The notes beneath the pieces are model-generated. The model saw only the letters and a list, made by a program, of their open reading frames with translations. It searched no databases and was not told the DNA's origin. Shown here in pieces: positions 1-11,720 of a DNA stretch of 64,000 nt; position 1 is the stretch's first letter, and every line of letters begins with the position of its first letter. Position numbers and translations under genes: made by a program. This DNA comes from Selaginella moellendorffii (taxonomy: Eukaryota; Streptophyta; Lycopodiopsida; Selaginellales; Selaginellaceae): contig NW_003314262.1 of NCBI RefSeq assembly GCF_000143415.4, positions 3,282,519 to 3,346,518 of the forward strand. The letters run 5' to 3'.

Positions 1-49
1 CAAAACAAACTGAACAACAAACAAGGAGAAATTATGCATCCTTTGTTTC

Positions 50-1385
50 TTAACTTCTATTGCTGTAAACTCTTGCCTCGCGATCCTGATCGGCAAAAAT
101 ATCCTTTGTCTGGAGCACAATGCCTCTCTTCACTGCAAACACATAGTCCTTCCAAAGCACATCCATCCTTTGTCGCCACTGGGCTTCCTCGGATTCCCAG
201 CACTGAGTCAGACCAATCACTTGAAAGCCATCCTTGTGGATCCAACTTATTCCTTGCCAAAAGAAAATTAGACAACGTTTCCTCAGCAACGTCCTCGTAC
301 GTCTATGGTTCCCCCGGCCTCCTGTCTGGGAAAGTAATGAACTCAATCTGTGCTGCGTCAGTCTTTGGTTCAAGGTAAGCAATCTGCAATGCGAGGGCAG
401 TATCAAGCAGACAAAGACGTTCTGGTGATAAGTCTCTCAACTTCACGTCCCGGATAAAGCTGCCAACGTCGTCGCTGATGGAGATAGATACCGAAACGTG
501 GAACCAGAATATGCCCACTCGTGGAAGTAATGGTGTTTACGGTGTTCTTAGCAACGGAGCAGAAGAAGGTTGAATTCCCAATCGCTTCAGCTGCTTCTTC
601 TGGAAAACATTCAATTTTAAGATCAGTCGGAGAGCACACTGACGGCTCAGTCTTGAACTCCTGGCAGCAGCAGCCTGCACGGGAAGAAACAGCGCTGTAG
701 TCTCAGTGCCATTTCCTGGCACCGAGAGTGGCGCTTTGTCATCGATCCTCGACACAAATTTCTTCTGCGAGCTGTACCACGACACTTCCGCAAACTCGTG
801 CTCCCGAGCCAGTGTCAAGAAGTCCTCTTCCAGAGACCCATCGTCTACCGCCAGCGTCACAGACCTCTTCGTCATGGGCTGTACGGAGAACGTGAGCTGG
901 GAAACAGCTCCAAGAACTCCCAGCGGGATCCTGGCGGCGTGGAACAGATCACTCCCCTCCGCGACCGTGACAACTTTGGCAAAGCGTTCGTTCTTGGAGG
1001 CCGGAACGACGATACTCATATGGACACGAGGTACTCATGAGTTCCTCCGCCGCGACCCCAAAGGCTGCTGCCATGGTCCCCCGTGCTCACCATGCCCGCC
1101 GGCGACACGCCGTCCCAGTCGACACGCCTTGCATCGCCAGGATATCGATAAGCTAGCCAAGCATGATTCCATCATGAAGGAGACCGTCATGGAGCTCTTG
1201 TCGACGACAACGCTCGAGTTGGAGTTGAAGCTGGTGGTGCTAATGACAACTCGCCCTGTATCGGATCCGGAGTTTGGACACGCGAATTTGGTCATGGTAT
1301 GTGCCTCCCTCACCTTGATGTTTTGCTTGCTCTTGACAGCGTATGCCACGGCGTCGAGGAGCTCGGCCTCCTTGGAGTTGAGAGC
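50..1385 (-). pseudogene. L-gulono-1,4-lactone oxidase-like gene, frameshifted
   Basis: Reading leftwards, pieces of one FAD-linked oxidase of the plant GULLO family follow in order but in different frames. Near 1385-1130 is an N-terminal FAD-binding part (SKEAELLDAVAYAVKSKQ, then TKFACPN and GRVVISTT). The frame changes before the HEYLVS piece near 1030. Next is an open stretch at 1019-537 starting MSIVVPASKNERFAKVV with GVLGAVSQLTFSVQP. Then come RDLSPERLCLLD near 430, and the Cys-rich C-terminus (DGCALEGLCVCSEERHCAP, GYFCR) at about 190-70, with a last shift before REARVY. Family members make ascorbate or related lactone products and are often secreted. No intron boundaries explain the shifts, and the usual N-terminal signal peptide is not visible. 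I call it a decayed copy. A poor gene model with cryptic introns is the alternative. Confidence 0.7.
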
Positions 1386-1547
1386 AAAAAGGATCTTTCA
1401 GTTATTGGTGAAGGGTTTCAAAGATTTATGTCAAATTTTATGTTCGCAACTTCCTGCCATGTTCTTATGCATGTTGTCACCACTAGATGTGGTGGCAGCG
1501 ACAGTCCCCTTGATACAAAATGGCAAACCAAAACTTTCGAGCGAGCT

Positions 1548-1700
1548 ACTTTATATTTATTTCAAGCTTGGGATCTCCACGTTGTTTTGGCTTTGGTTTT
1601 CTTTTGGGATGATCCTTTGATGATGGCTTTCTGGCCGGCTGAGCTGCCTTGGCCAGAGATGCAGCTGCTTTAGCCCTCTTTTGTTTCTCCCGTGCATGCA
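1548..1700 (-). other. possible Lys/Ala-rich coding fragment
   Basis: On the minus strand a stretch of about 50 codons (AREKQKRAKAAASLAKAAQP, then ARKPSSKDHPKRKPKPKQRG) ends at a TAG. The composition is basic and low-complexity, like the tail of a chromatin or ribosome-associated protein, but I recognise no family. It lies upstream of the broken oxidase gene and has no visible start. It could be a terminal exon fragment or chance. Confidence 0.2.
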
Positions 1701-1960
1701 AGAGCAAAACCAAGAAAAGCTCAAGACATGTAAATTATGGAATTTTGGCTTGCGCCTATCTCTCCAGCTCGCTTGATCGCATTTCCATGCTAACCATTGG
1801 AAGTTGATGACCTTTGCCGCTAATAAACTATCGAAGTTATGCTTTTCTTAAACCCTTTATAACTTTAGAATGATTTACATTTTATTTATCAAAAGAAAAG
1901 GAAAAAGGGAACCCACACACGGCAACACTGCACAATTCCTCAAATATCTTTCCCCCAATT

Positions 1961-3445
1961 TCACCTCGCGCGAACTGGGAAGCTCAGCCTGCGGGGATGC
2001 GTGATGGGGTCCTGAAACCGCCCATGCGTTCCAGGAAGAGAGAACCTTCTCTTGATAGCAGCCGGCGAGAGCTTGCCATTGTCCGCGGGTGACGTGCTGC
2101 TCGCGGCGGTGCTGGGACTGCTCACGCGAGCCTTTGCTCTGGCCGATTCCGTGGCCGCCATGTAGCTCGGCACGGACCTGTCCGCCTTGGATCGCTTCTC
2201 GGAGCTCTTCGTCGCTGGCGCGTGATCGCCATTCACGTCGCCGTTCTTGGAGCTGCGGTGACACAGATGTGTGATCAGAAGTTTAGTGAAGCTAAACGAA
2301 GAAGTAAAGTCACCTGCTGGTCTCTGCCACGCTTGCCGGTTCAGTGGCAGGCTTCCAAGGCTCCACAGCTGTCCAAAACTCCAACCACGTCCACTCGGGC
2401 CGGATAACGGGGTTTTTAAACAGCCTGGTTTGCGTTGGTGCGTACGCAACGAGCTGCAAAAACCAAAACAAACGAACCACCAGTTGTGAGTTCACGGGAA
2501 GAAGAAAATGAATGTGTCAAATCGCAACAAGTAAGGAGTACCTTCTGATCGAACTTGCTCACATCAGCTTTGCTAGGCTTAGCTCGTAATACGTTTATAA
2601 CTGTTACAGCATCGTTGCCGCTAAGCTCCTGCACAGATTGACGAATAAGGAAAAACAAAAAAAGAAATCGTGAATAGAGACAGAGCTGGCAGCCTACCGA
2701 AGAAGGATCCGCCTCGGAGCTGCCCTGTCGTTTATTCCATAGCTGCTTCTGAATGCTCTGGCCGCCTTGGGAGCTTCTGACGCGGTGGCCTCTGGCCAGA
2801 GCTTGCACTTTAACGATAGCGAGTACAGTTCTCAGCGAGATCGCAGCCTGCTTTCTCACGCTGTGTCCTCGAACCAAGGCCTGCAACCTGACAAGGCCCT
2901 TGAGAGCCCGCAATGCTCGCCTGGCCTGGACAAAATCATCCACCATCATACCCTTCGTTACCTATACGAACGTGTGCAAAGTTTACCAGAATTACTACCA
3001 AAAAAAACGGCTGGCGCTTCCTACTTGGGCAATTTTCTAAGCAAACTAATTCCGGAAAGAAGCTTACCAGGAAGGCTCGGAATGCTGTTTGGATCTTTAT
3101 AGCTGCTGCATTCCCTGTGGTGATAATTCCATCCGGAATTCCATCGTGCGTTGCAATTATAGGCTGTGCATTGAATGGTTCGTTTGGGGCCTCGGTGGTG
3201 GGAGCTGCAATGACTTCCGGAGAAACCTGGGCCTGGTTCTGAGCTGGGGAGGAATCGGCAGGAATTTTCTCCTGGCCATCGTGTTCCTGGACCAACAACA
3301 AAGCTTTTTGGTTTTATCAGTAGCAATTGGATCGATCATCACACCACCATACCTCTGGAGACGACGACTTATCCTTCTCCTTGAGAGGGGATTTGAACTT
3401 TCTCACACCCAAGAACTTTCCAAGCCACTTTGTAGACTTGCCCAT
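1961..3445 (-). CDS. IQ-domain (IQD/IQ67) calmodulin-binding protein
   Basis: Plant IQD proteins are calmodulin-binding scaffolds at microtubules, plasma membrane or nucleus. The start [20 protein letters not shown] is the typical IQD N-terminus (ATG at 3445). Exon 1 (3445-3353) ends at GTATGG. Exon 2 (3286-3068) ends with [14 protein letters not shown] at a GTAAGC donor. Exon 3 starts at 2925 with [20 protein letters not shown], completing the IQ67 core with [15 protein letters not shown] later exon gives [13 protein letters not shown], matching the family's W-x-W-L-E-x-W-x-A signature. The last exon carries the DUF4005-like tail with [15 protein letters not shown] and ends at the TGA at 1961. 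About six exons; phases are consistent for the first three. Function is inferred from family. Partner and localisation cannot be read from sequence. Confidence 0.9.
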
Positions 3446-4701
3446 AGCGTTCGTCCTCCCCGACAAAAAAACCTGGAAAAGGAAAGAGGAAAAACGCAAT
3501 GGAGCTATGGAAAAATCAGAGCGCAGAAGAGGCTCGCGTACCTTGGCTCAAAGGAGCATCAATCAATCCCCGTCTAGAATAGAAAATGTAGCTCCGTGAG
3601 GACCACTTCTTCTCCAAAATCCTGCGGCACACGCCAAAACGTCCAGATCACACAACCCCCACCTAAAATCGACATCTAGATTGAAAATGTACCTCGCGCC
3701 GGATGGAATTCCACAAGAATCCTAGAATTCCCCTGCGATTCGCGCTCGCCGCAGCAAAACCAAGCCGGAATCGCGAGATTCCGGACCTCCTCGCCCGCTG
3801 CCGCCACGGCCGTAGCGTTCCAGCGGCCAATCCAGTCCCGTTCGCGCTGGCAGGACCCGATCGAGGCGCCAGAGAGAGAGAGACGACGCACCAGACACGG
3901 AGTAAAAAAAAAACAAGGAAGAACCCTAGAATATTTCTATCCAAGCGCATTAAACCCCACAGCGATCCAACGGTTCCCGAGACGCCGCGTGGCATAGCAT
4001 TTAGGTGCTTTGGCCGGTGGTCGCTTTCTCTGCGCACCGGGATCCGCGACTCTGATTGGTCGTACTTGTACGCTTTGCCGGGGAATGTTCGCTAAAGATT
4101 CTAGAGCGTGGGTGGAATCACGATTTTTCTTGTCCTCTTTTCACTTTGATATTGATCCTAACACTGTTATGGATGATTTTCGATTTTTTCTATGAAACCA
4201 AGGAGAACAAGGATTTCTCGCCGAGACAATGCCACCAATGTTTAGACAAGAGAACCGCCAGTGCGCGACACTACAGCCACTCAACGAAGTATCTAAGAAA
4301 ATGGTTTAAGATTATAGACATTGGATCACCCATGTTGCAATGTTAGATGGCACATCAAATCAACTTTTCCCTTTGAATTTTTTCCAATTCTTAGTGGCCC
4401 ACTTTTGGTTGCTTGTCACCACCGTCAAAGAATAATGTAAAGGCAAAGCTCTCGGGAGCTTAAGTTATGATCACATATAAGTGATCATCAAAGTTTTCAG
4501 AGGAAAAAAGTGTGTATCGTTGAAGTTCTTGAAGAAAATAGCTTAAATCGAGCACACTCCACTTTTGAGCTGATGCGCTCAAGAAGTCAATGAAAGTCAA
4601 TTCAGGTCCCGAAATCAATAAAGTAAAGACAAACTTCAAAGATTATATTGACATTCATTGACTACCACTGACTTTGACTCCCTAGAACAAACCCAATGCT
4701 T
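3446..4701. other. intergenic region, no supported gene
   Basis: This holds the 5' flank of the IQD gene and the 3' flank of the kinase-like gene. The GC-rich part at 3660-3900 has open frames on both strands but no family resemblance, and looks like 5' leader or promoter DNA. The part at about 4470-4560 matches the dispersed repeat described separately. Confidence 0.5.
4470..4565 (+). repeat. dispersed repeat, copy A
   Basis: AAGTGATCATCAAAGTTTTC followed by ATCGTTGAAGTTCTTGAAGA resembles copy C near 12130-12200 (AAGTGCTTATCATCAAAGTC, then TTATCATCGAAGTTCTGGAG). By eye they are about three quarters identical with the same spacing. No coding potential. It may be a degraded MITE or promoter-associated repeat. 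Confidence 0.4.
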
Positions 4702-6376
4702 TCATCTAAACAAACCAGTTTGCTGCTCCAATGGCGTCGAAAGAAGCTCGAGATCATGCCTCTGCTCCATAATGAGCCCACACTCGGCCCCTTGAGGCCA
4801 CTGGACTTCCACAAAGTTCATGAAGAGAGGATACCGACCCTCTCCGTGAGTACTTGCCCAGTCGAAATCGATGAATCTCACTTCTACTCCTAGTCCTTTC
4901 TCGGCCCCATCTCGAGGGCGCCTTATCATCACATTGACGTCCCTGGCATCTCCATGAACTCCGACCCCGCCATTCGACGATACTGGAACGCGATGAGCAC
5001 TTCTCAGCGCGGCAAGAGCTTGATCCCTCAGCTCGTCGGCGTCTCCACACTCGGCCAGCATCTCCCACCCGTCTTCCGGTCCCAGATTCTCCATCCTCAC
5101 CTCGACCCATCTACCAGCCAGCGCTCTAACTCCGTAGAGCGCCGGAGCAAAGCCAGCAGCAGCCCACGCGCGATGGACCTCCACTCCATATCTCTTGGCC
5201 AGCTTTACCACTCCCCAAGGCTCCACCAGATAGACGAGCTTGTTCTCAAACTTCTTCACCACCTTCGCCGCTTCGTGCAGCGGATATGGAATGTCCAAGT
5301 TCCAGAGGTCGTATCTCTTGTTCCCCGTCCCGGCACGCGTCCCGGCCTGAGCATTCCAATAGTACTCGTTGAGTAGCCCGAGGCAGCGCTTGAAGGCGAC
5401 CAAAACTCGCACGGACTCGGCTACCATCTCTGGATCCAAGCCCTGGATTGGCAATAGGTTGACAAAGTGCGTGAGAGGCTGGCACACCACCTCGTCGAGC
5501 TTTGCCATGGCGCTTATTCTCAGATTGCAGCCAACGAGCTCCATGAGAAACGCTGGATAGCAAGTGTCTATGTACCGCTCCTTGGCTCCCACCATGTCCC
5601 AGTAGAGCGCGTAGCAGTGGAAGCCATGAGTGTACGAATCCAGGCCGCCGAGCTTCACTTCACCTATAGCAATCAGGCTCTTGTTCATGGAACGACTCTG
5701 GAGAGATAGAAACACTAGCGTGAGCGAACAAGAGGCCGGAAGAAAACGCTCACCATCATCGCGAGAGGAGCTTCCCAGCTGCCATGGATCGTGAGCGCCT
5801 CGCGGCAGGGAACGCCCAGGTACCTGGAGAAGAGCCGATGAACAGTGCACCTTAGTTTGGCCTCGTCCGAGTGGTAAAGCGATGAAAGGTGCGCGAGCTC
5901 CAGCGCGAACTCGATGTCTGCCAGCCCAGGAGCTCCAAGATCGTGATCGTGAATCAGGTCGGTGAAGTGAGCAAAGACTGGATGAACGAGCTGGAGAGGG
6001 ATTGGAGGCTTGGCATGGGATGGTCTGCAGTTGAGGAACTTGGGCTTGCTGTGCTGGCCCTGGAGATTCGCCAGGACCTCGCTGCGCTCCAGATCGTTTG
6101 GCTCGTGGTTGAGAATGCATGGATCAGCAAATTTGAAGTCTAATTTTTTGTTCATTAAACATAAGTTGGTGATCCAGTCCAGCAAGAAATGAAAGACATA
6201 CCGGGTTTATATGTGTAGTTGCCGAAAGGGAGCTCGTTTTCCTCCGTCACCACATACCCGTCTTCGTCAATGATTGAACCAATCCCGAAGAGGCTTTCAA
6301 GCTTCGCAGCGGTCACACTCTTGAATGTGAAGCTCTCGCCCGCTGAAAGCACCTTCACCCTCACTAGCTCATCCAT
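4702..6376 (-). CDS. atypical protein-kinase-fold protein
   Basis: Three exons join in phase: 6376-6202, 6139-5754 and 5697-4702 (GTATGT and GTGAGC donors; TTAG and CCAG acceptors), giving 518 residues. The C-terminal half looks like the small kinase-like families found in fungi and early land plants. It has VVKLAKRYGVEVHRAWAAAG with FAPALYG, a catalytic-loop-like VHGDARDVNVMIRR (HGDxRxxN) and VRFIDFDWAS, where DFD stands in for DFG. A glycine-rich loop is not evident, so activity is uncertain. The N-terminal part (VKVLSAGESFTFKSV, then DEDGYVV) is unassigned and could be a small ubiquitin-like or header domain. An upstream ATG at 6403 is in frame; 6376 was chosen because it opens the conserved-looking stretch. 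It is intact and uses ordinary short introns. Substrate and pathway are unknown. Confidence 0.7.
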
Positions 6377-6449
6377 TGCCCTAAACCCGGCTTTTGAAAG
6401 CATGAGAAATTAATTTGACATTTTCAATTGATGAAGTGAGGTCCTATGC

Positions 6450-6600
6450 TTTTTAGACCATTCTATATTGGTGTTTACGGGTAAAAAGTTTGTATCATCG
6501 AAGAAAAGATCTAGCCACTCGATGTGAAGAGCAGCTGCCCACCATTTTCCTTGATCAAAACTCGGGGCCTGCTCCTCAAATTTAGACCATGTTTAAAGAT
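6450..6600 (+). repeat. dispersed repeat, copy B
   Basis: The segment contains GTATCATCGAAG, then GAGCAGCTGCCCACCATTTT, CTTGATCAAAACTCGGGGCC and TGCTCCTCAAA. The same order recurs near 12170-12262 (ATCATCGAAG, CCACCACCACCATTTTGCTC, GATCCAAACTCGGGGCCAGC, TGCTCAAAC). It sits upstream of the ParB-like fragment locus. Non-coding. Confidence 0.4.
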
Positions 6601-6689
6601 TGGGATTAGTCATACCTTTAAATGTGAAATTATGCCTTGAACGGCTACATTTTTCTCATTTTTTCTCGAAGTAGGGTTTTACAATCGTT

Positions 6690-8460
6690 TGGAGTGAGCG
6701 CGGCTTCGGATGATCCACCAAAGCTGACATTTCTGGAGGTGAGTGGTCCTCTATTCCGTTCGCAGATAACAATTATAGGGGTTGGAACAGGAGAAAATGC
6801 TGGATGAATTTGATTTCCAGAGAGAACATTGGCCTACAACGCTGAACAGGATGAGAATCAACAAATCTCAAACCCTCCCTTGGTGCCGCTGTGTCGGTTG
6901 CAACCTGCAGAGATTGTTCGTACGGTTTTGGAACCAAATGTACGCCTCTACAACGCATTTGCAAAAGAAGGGTATCTTATAGAGATGCCGTCGTTTATCA
7001 TCGGAATTGCAGACGCCGACCAGAGGGAACTTCAAGTTACAGATTTAACAATTGGGTCGTGGGATCCTATCTGGAGGGAGGTGAATGAGGAATTGGAAAG
7101 CGAGCTACAAGCGGACCCGGAATATCATGTCTCATGTTTTTCTGTTTTGATGGAAATCATCGGCTGCATGCATGGATGGACTGCATTGAGAAAGAGTTTC
7201 CGAACAACAAAAGGCTACGTGTTCGTGTGAACGCAACGATACTTTGACGTAAAGAATTATGGATTTCTGTCTCTCTTCAATGTCATATCGGGGATCAGCA
7301 AGTAAGTTTGATTAGCATCCATTCAAGGCGGTAATCTGTATTGTTTTTGATTTTTCTGCAGCATGAATGATTACGATGACACTCTAAATCTGCAGGACCC
7401 AACATCTGTTCTGCTCATCGAATACAGAAATTGAGAAGACACTAAGCCCTTCGGAGTTGCACCTTTTAAACGAACTCAAGATGATCCTCGGGGTTGAAAG
7501 AGAACCAAAACAGGTATCCGTTCACATGGACCATTCTAGCTTCATTTCTGTTCAGGGTAAGGGAACTTTTTGATCCAAAATTTGTCTGATCTGAATGGTT
7601 CGATTGCAGAAGTGAATAAATAGGGAGATCGCAAGGATGGCAGATACTAAATTCGCTGGAACGCCTGATAGCGAGGAAAAGGCACGAGCCGTAGTTATGC
7701 AAAGCTGGCGAACTAAGATGTGGAAGTACTTAACCGTTGTGCACGAAGAGAAACTTGGAAGGAGGTGAATTGAGCAAGCAGCAATTATCGCACAGCGGTT
7801 TCAACTTGACACTTGAGAAGTTGACCGCTCTAGCAAGCCGGCCCTTCACAACTGAAGATCGATGCTGGTGGTTCCAGACACTCACTGACACTACTGACGG
7901 ATGGAAAAGATGGAAGGTCCCAAAGGATGATACTCATTTCCGTAAATGGGCATCGAAGGTGGCTTGGGACTCTTATGTGGCGGATAAAGCAGATCGACTT
8001 GCTTGTGACGAGCTCCTGAAACAGCCGGGTTTTCACCTGGCTACCGTCGAGAGGGTTGATAGCATTGCAAAGAACCTACGCCTTCTGGCAGTGCTATACG
8101 GCACTGTTCTCTTCCATGGCATCGACCGTGCAGATGCAGAGGATTGAAGCAGAGGTCATTGAACAAGTAGCAAAACGTCTTGCAACAAGGTTAGTCTTCT
8201 CGTTTTGAAGCTTCCAATTTTGTGGAATTTTGAATCGTGGTCTATAGCTCGGGTATGAACGATGATTCAAGATAGTTGACTGTCTATGCGTTTGCAGGTG
8301 GCTCAGGCAACTCAAAAGGAGAAATATTATTGAGTTGATACCAGAGGACACGAAAGTATGGGCTAGCAAAGACCTTGGTGAAACAATGTACACCTCGCAA
8401 ACATTACTGCATGGGAACTGGAAAATTGTCCATGGTGGCTGGATATGAAGTCTGGGTACT
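6690..8460 (+). pseudogene. decayed gene with a ParB-like DGNHR motif
   Basis: Several open pieces in changing frames follow each other on the plus strand. At about 6821-7125 a piece begins after a TTTCCAG acceptor and includes ISNPPLVPLCRLQPAEIVRT and LTIGSWDPIWREVNEELESE. In another frame near 7137-7235 it reads FCFDGNHRLHAWMDCIEKEF and RVRVNATIL. DGNHR followed by a helix is the hallmark of ParB/sulfiredoxin-fold proteins. Further pieces are at about 7634-7770 (DSEEKARAVVMQSWRTKMWK) and 7770-8147 (DDTHFRKWASKVAWDSYVAD, ERVDSIAKNLRLLAVLYGTV). A piece after the TTTGCAG near 8298 reads WLRQLKRRNIIELIPEDTKV. Frame changes and a TGA near 7228 suggest a relic. Only the ParB-like motif is recognised. 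It may be distantly related to the ParB-like gene near 58.7 kb. Confidence 0.4.
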
Positions 8461-8876
8461 GCTGGAAGGAGGTGAACCTTTAGACTGTGAGACGCCAGTG
8501 AAACAATTCAGACGCTCGGAAGAAACAGACCAGTTTAACAATGCTCTTTGATGAAAATCTCGAATTCCACACGACTTCGTTTTCAACTTCTCGAAGAGGT
8601 GCAATGCCTCTGCAGCGATGGAAGTTTAGCCTACAGAGAGGTTCCTGATGAATTATAGGGAATTGCTAGGACTATGGATGTAATGATCTTAAAGTTAATA
8701 GACCAAGAAAATATTCGTTACAATGTACGTCCAAGGCGCCAAACGACCCAAAAAGCTTGTATTATTATCGCAATGTTGCTTCGTAGCAGTTTCGATTCTT
8801 GTTTGAATCTGATTTGTTTGGATGAAAAGCACCCACCTGGCAAGCAGAGTGCATAGGTTTGCCCTTAGTCCAGGAA

Positions 8877-10647
8877 ATGGAAGCTCAATGGATCCTGAGC
8901 GCTTGCATCGCCCTCTTCACTGCTGCGCTATGGCGATTCATGACGGTCTACTGGTGGCGTCCCAGAGCAATTGCTGCCCAGCTGAAGAAGCAAGGGATTC
9001 GGGGGCCTCCTCCCACACTCATGGCAGGTCAGATGCTTGAAATCCGGAAGACAATGGCCGCAATCAGGGATCACGACATGGAAACTTTCAGCCAGGATAT
9101 TGTTCATCGAGTGCAGCCAGGATTCCACAAATGGAACAACCAATATGGTATGCTCTCTTTCATACTGTTCTTGTTCTCTGAGCATGTTATACAGGGAAGC
9201 GATTCGTGTATTGGTGGGGAACAGAGCCGAGGATATCAGTCTCTGAACCTGAGATCGTAAGGGAAGCTTTGTCTAAGAAGTTTTCGCATTTTGAGAAGTC
9301 GGACATGTCGGTTTGGTTCTTGACCATGTTTCTGGGTCGTGGGTTGGTTTCCGTTACTGGAGAAGAATGGAGTCACCACCGCCGGCTTGTAGCACCGGCA
9401 TTCTTTCATGAGCGTATCAAGGTAGGGATTGCACAGGAACTACTTCTGTCTGGCTAATAAGTTGATTCTTCAGCAAATGACCGGTACAATTGCAACTTGT
9501 GCTTCTGTTATGCTTGATCGATGGGAGGCTATGATGCAGCAGAATCCCGAGATTGAAATCTCTGCAGAGGCGCGCAAGCTCACAGGAGATGTTATCTCGC
9601 ATACAGCATTTGGGACAAGTTATCTCAAAGGCCAGAGAGTTTTTGTGATTTTGACGAAGGAAATCCCAGATTTGTTCCCCATACTCTTCAGGTTTTCCTG
9701 GATACTACCGGGTGTCAGGTATGCTTGATCATCACACACTTAGTTGGAGTGAATACAAATTGTTTGTTCACAGGTTTCTGCCGCTTCCAGTCAACCTTAA
9801 ACTTTGGAAGTTTCATCAGGAGTTGGATTCGTTGATAACTGGAATCATAGATGAGCGTCGAGAATCTGTGAAGTGCGGGAGGAGCGATTCATATGGCAAC
9901 GACTTGCTTGGGTTGATGCTAAAGGAGTGTGACAGCAGCAACAGTAAGTTCACAAACAAGGATTTGATAGAGGAATGCAAGACCTTTTACTTTGCGGGGC
10001 ATGAGACCACAGCGTCATTACTAACTTGGACGTTGATGCTGCTGGGAGGCTATCCTGAATGGCAAGACCGTGCTCGAGCAGAGGTACATGAAGTCTGTGG
10101 TACCGAGACACCTGATGGCGAGAATGTTAGCAAGCTCAAGCTGGTAAGTCCATCCATGTTTATAAGTTCATGGTTCAAAACTTTGACAACTTCGATTCAA
10201 CAGATAGGAGCGATCCTTTACGAGACTCTGCGGCTGTATCCACCCGCAGTCGAGATGACTCGGGAATGCATGGTGGAGACTTGGCTACAGGATTTGCATG
10301 TACCAAAAGGAGTGACTTTGGCCTTCCAGGTTATTGGTATGCATCACGACAAGGAGCTCTGGGGGGAAGATGCAACTGAGTTCAATCCGGATCGGTTCAA
10401 AGATGGGATTTCAAACGCATGCAAGCATCCAAATGCTTTCATACCCTTCTCGCTTGGCCCTCGAGTGTGCGTAGGCCAGTCGTTTGCGATGATTGAAGCC
10501 AAAGTCATACTGGCTATGATACTGCAGCGGTTCTCATTCCGGCTTTCACCGAACTACCGCCATAATCCTGCAATGAAGTTTGGTTTGAAGCCAATCCATG
10601 GGGTGCCGCTTGTCCTCGAGACTGTAGGACGCTTTCAAGAAAGTTGA
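8877..10647 (+). CDS. cytochrome P450, CYP72-clan-like
   Basis: A haem-thiolate monooxygenase of the ER membrane, about 518 residues in five exons that join in phase: 8877-9147, 9195-9421, 9474-9718, 9774-10143 and 10204-10647. The N-terminus is a membrane anchor (WILSACIALFTAALWRF) followed by YWWRPRAIAAQLKKQGIRGP and PPP, typical of the CYP72 clan. The I-helix has FAGHETTAS, the K-helix ETLRLYPP, the PERF-like site FNPDRF, and the haem loop FSLGPRVCVGQSFAM with the Cys ligand in FxxGxRxCxG. The first ATG in frame is 8877; TTG codons upstream are not needed. All motifs are present, so it is probably functional. The clan includes hormone- and terpenoid-modifying enzymes, but the substrate cannot be inferred. 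Confidence 0.93.
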
Positions 10648-11014
10648 AGAAACAGAACAATATCGATATGTAGAGAACGATATATAACCATATAAATAAG
10701 CTGAAAACCCAATGTCTGGCGAGCTTCTGAGCATACTTCTTGGTTTTCAAGCGTGTAGCGAGGAGACGGTGCTCCAGAATGCAACCGAGATGACTTGGAG
10801 CTGCTCGAGCTGTTCACGAATGGTCTGAAAGGCTGGAAGGACGAGGATGCATTGCAATCAGGGGGTGGCGGAGCTGCATGAGAAACAAGCAGAAAAATCA
10901 TATGCTTTGAAACTTACCGTGGTATGATCTGCTTCCACATAAACAAGCTTATGAAGTGGCGATTCCCTTATCAAGCAAAGAATGCTTGTCGGACCCGTCT
11001 CCTGCGAAGGCAAA

Positions 11015-11075
11015 AAGCTATGGTGTCGTGGAATGCAATGGTAATTGCTTACGCTCGGCTTGATCGCTCCGCTCA
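11015..11075 (+). pseudogene. possible PPR-motif remnant
   Basis: AMVSWNAMVIAYARLDRSAQ is very like the VVSWNAMIAAYA core of a plant PPR repeat and lies directly before the kelch-like fragment in the same frame. One motif alone is weak evidence. It may be a scrap of a PPR gene captured next to the kelch relic. Confidence 0.25.
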
Positions 11076-11099
11076 GGGCTTGGACGAGGCGACGGTGTT

Positions 11100-11720
11100 G
11101 CTCAGGGAAAAGTTTTTGATCATGGCGTTCAATCCCAGTAGCGCCAAGAAAGCGTGGATGATTCTGCCTCCTGCGCCGGAAACCCACGGCAAGGGATTCG
11201 TGTGCAAGGCTCTCGGCAGCAAGCTCTACAGCAAAGCAGTGAGCGTCTTACGAATCAATGGAACGCCACGGCTACGGAGGGTCGGCCATACGTTGTCGGT
11301 GGCAACTGGAATGGGGAGGGACCGACACCAAGGGTATACAATCCGGTGCAGGATCGATGAGATCCTCTTCCCCCATCGCCATCACTGGACACTAGTTCGA
11401 CAGTTTTTGCATATGGCCCTTGCCGTGGATCGCAACAAGATGGTTGCGAGCCCGTGCGATGCTGTGAGCCCGGACGATGATGCTCCCGGAGTTTTCTCGA
11501 CACAAAATCACTCCTGGGAAGTGGAATGTTCTTCTGGGAGCTCACAGCGTAGCACAAAAACTTCTCAAGCGTTCGTCAGCTGGAGCGCCACCCGTGATTG
11601 CCACGTTCGTGTCTCCACAACAACGATTCGGCCATGCACAACGTTTTACAAGCTCAGCGTGCCTCCCAGCAGCGATTTGGACGTCGAGGTTCTTCGGGCT
11701 TGATGGATCCTGTAGCTAAA
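11100..11720 (+). pseudogene. kelch-repeat (F-box/kelch-like) gene fragment
   Basis: At 11130-11235 the frame reads FNPSSAKKAWMILPPAPETH then GKGFVCKALGSKLYS. A second frame at about 11236-11360 gives YVVGGNWNGEG and PRVYNPVQDR, then a TGA where DRWxPLPP is expected, followed by DPLPPSPSLDTSS. This is the pattern of kelch beta-propeller blades as in plant F-box/kelch proteins, split by a frameshift and a nonsense codon. Downstream frames are broken again. No F-box was recognised upstream. A plausible original codon for the stop is TGG (Trp to TGA by one transition). Confidence 0.5.

Noticed and set aside
706-1620. 304-codon plus-strand open frame
   Set aside because: It is antisense to the recognisable oxidase fragments and shows no family motif.
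3663-4095. Opposing open frames in GC-rich DNA upstream of the IQD gene
   Set aside because: Composition-driven; no similarity to any family and placed where a promoter/5' leader is expected.
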